NCBI GenBank assembly: GCA_937915565.1
Contig: CALDMH010000109.1
Span: forward strand, 1-5,893
Length of the DNA stretch: 5,893 nt
Source of the DNA: an uncultured Clostridia bacterium
GTDB taxonomy: Bacteria > Bacillota > Clostridia > Christensenellales > Borkfalkiaceae
Direction: 5' to 3'
The position numbers were made by a program, and so were the translations under genes. Shown piece by piece: positions 5,431 through 5,893 of the stretch; the stretch's first letter is position 1, and every line of letters starts with the position of its first letter. Below the pieces are notes generated by a model. It made no database searches and was not told the origin of the DNA. It saw only the letters and a list, made by a program, of their open reading frames with translations.

Positions 5431-5893
5431 ATGAAAACGAAAGAATACGTTCAAAATAAAACAGAAAGCGAAAAAAAAGCTTTCGGCGAAGGCGTTGCCG
5501 ACGTTTATATTGCCTTCAAGGGAGAAGTGCCGAAAGAGATTTCGGCTGCGGAAATTTACGACACTTCGGAGAATTTTTCCGTGCAAAGCGTTACCGATGA
5601 AAGAATGAAAGAAATCGAAACCGCGAAAAGCGAAAAGGTTAAAAACGAAAAGCTCGACGCGTGGAAACTTTTAAGCTTTGCGATAGAAAAATCATTCGGA
5701 TTAGAGCCTGCGAAACTTACGTTTTCAAGAACCGAAAACGGGAAGCCCGTGTGCAATAAATTGTGGTTTTCCATAAGTCATTCGCACGGAGTTTACGCCG
5801 TTATCGTATCAAACAAACCTTGCGGAATAGACGTTGAATATAAAACTGATTTTTTAAATAAGTGCGCCTATAAGTCGTTTATCGAGGCTTTTT
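5431..5893 (+). CDS. 4'-phosphopantetheinyl transferase (Sfp/AcpT type), 5' part
   Basis: The frame is open to the right edge, giving 154 residues. The enzyme family transfers 4'-phosphopantetheine from CoA to a serine of acyl or peptidyl carrier proteins. The visible signature is NGKP (103-106), then WFSISHSHGVYAVIVS (112-127) and GIDVE (132-136), where Asp134 and Glu136 are the expected Mg2+/CoA-binding residues. The usual second motif (W..KE) lies beyond the edge, so completeness cannot be judged. A lysine/glutamate-rich helical segment covers about residues 55-87. ATG 5431 is the first start after an in-frame stop at 5407-5409, and VADVYIAF (22-29) fits the first strand of the fold; ATG 5605 would drop it. 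No strong ribosome-binding site precedes the start. Length before SHS is compatible with the longer Sfp type rather than compact AcpS. The carrier-protein target is unknown. Confidence 0.85.
   Translation, partial: MKTKEYVQNKTESEKKAFGEGVADVYIAFKGEVPKEISAAEIYDTSENFSVQSVTDERMKEIETAKSEKVKNEKLDAWKLLSFAIEKSFGLEPAKLTFSRTENGKPVCNKLWFSISHSHGVYAVIVSNKPCGIDVEYKTDFLNKCAYKSFIEAF

Overview
The window reads as ordinary chromosomal DNA of a Gram-positive-type anaerobe, most likely an uncultured Clostridia (Bacillota) member. The signs are strong GGAGG ribosome-binding sites, tightly packed same-strand genes, moderate GC with many AAA/TTT runs, a tsaB-rimI pair, and a membrane-anchored MurF of a type I associate with Clostridia. 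The lineage is inference; no rRNA or marker phylogeny is available here.

All genes are on the + strand. Positions 1-3081 form a compact operon. It holds the 3' end of tsaB (tRNA t6A synthesis), rimI (N-acetyltransferase, overlapping tsaB), an alpha/beta hydrolase (whose true start probably lies inside the end of rimI), and a 528-residue MurF-like ligase with an N-terminal membrane domain. The murF stop is followed by a 239-bp spacer holding two small GC-rich stem-loops and about eleven copies of a 15-bp tandem repeat. Next come ddl (3321-4430), a 151-bp gap with no convincing gene, and a ZIP-family metal transporter of GufA/ZIP11 type (4582-5310). A probable terminator and a good sigma-A-type promoter then lead into a 4'-phosphopantetheinyl transferase that runs off the right edge.

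Functionally, Ddl makes D-Ala-D-Ala and MurF joins that dipeptide to the UDP-MurNAc-tripeptide, so these neighbours supply consecutive steps of peptidoglycan precursor synthesis. TsaB and RimI belong to translation-related modification. The hydrolase has an intact catalytic triad but unknown substrate.

No wholly new system is evident. The most interesting item is the 15-bp repeat array. It lies in the same reading frame as murF, its units vary mainly at third codon positions of a K-L-G-Y-P pentapeptide, yet it has stop codons and no start codon, and each unit has a small inverted repeat.
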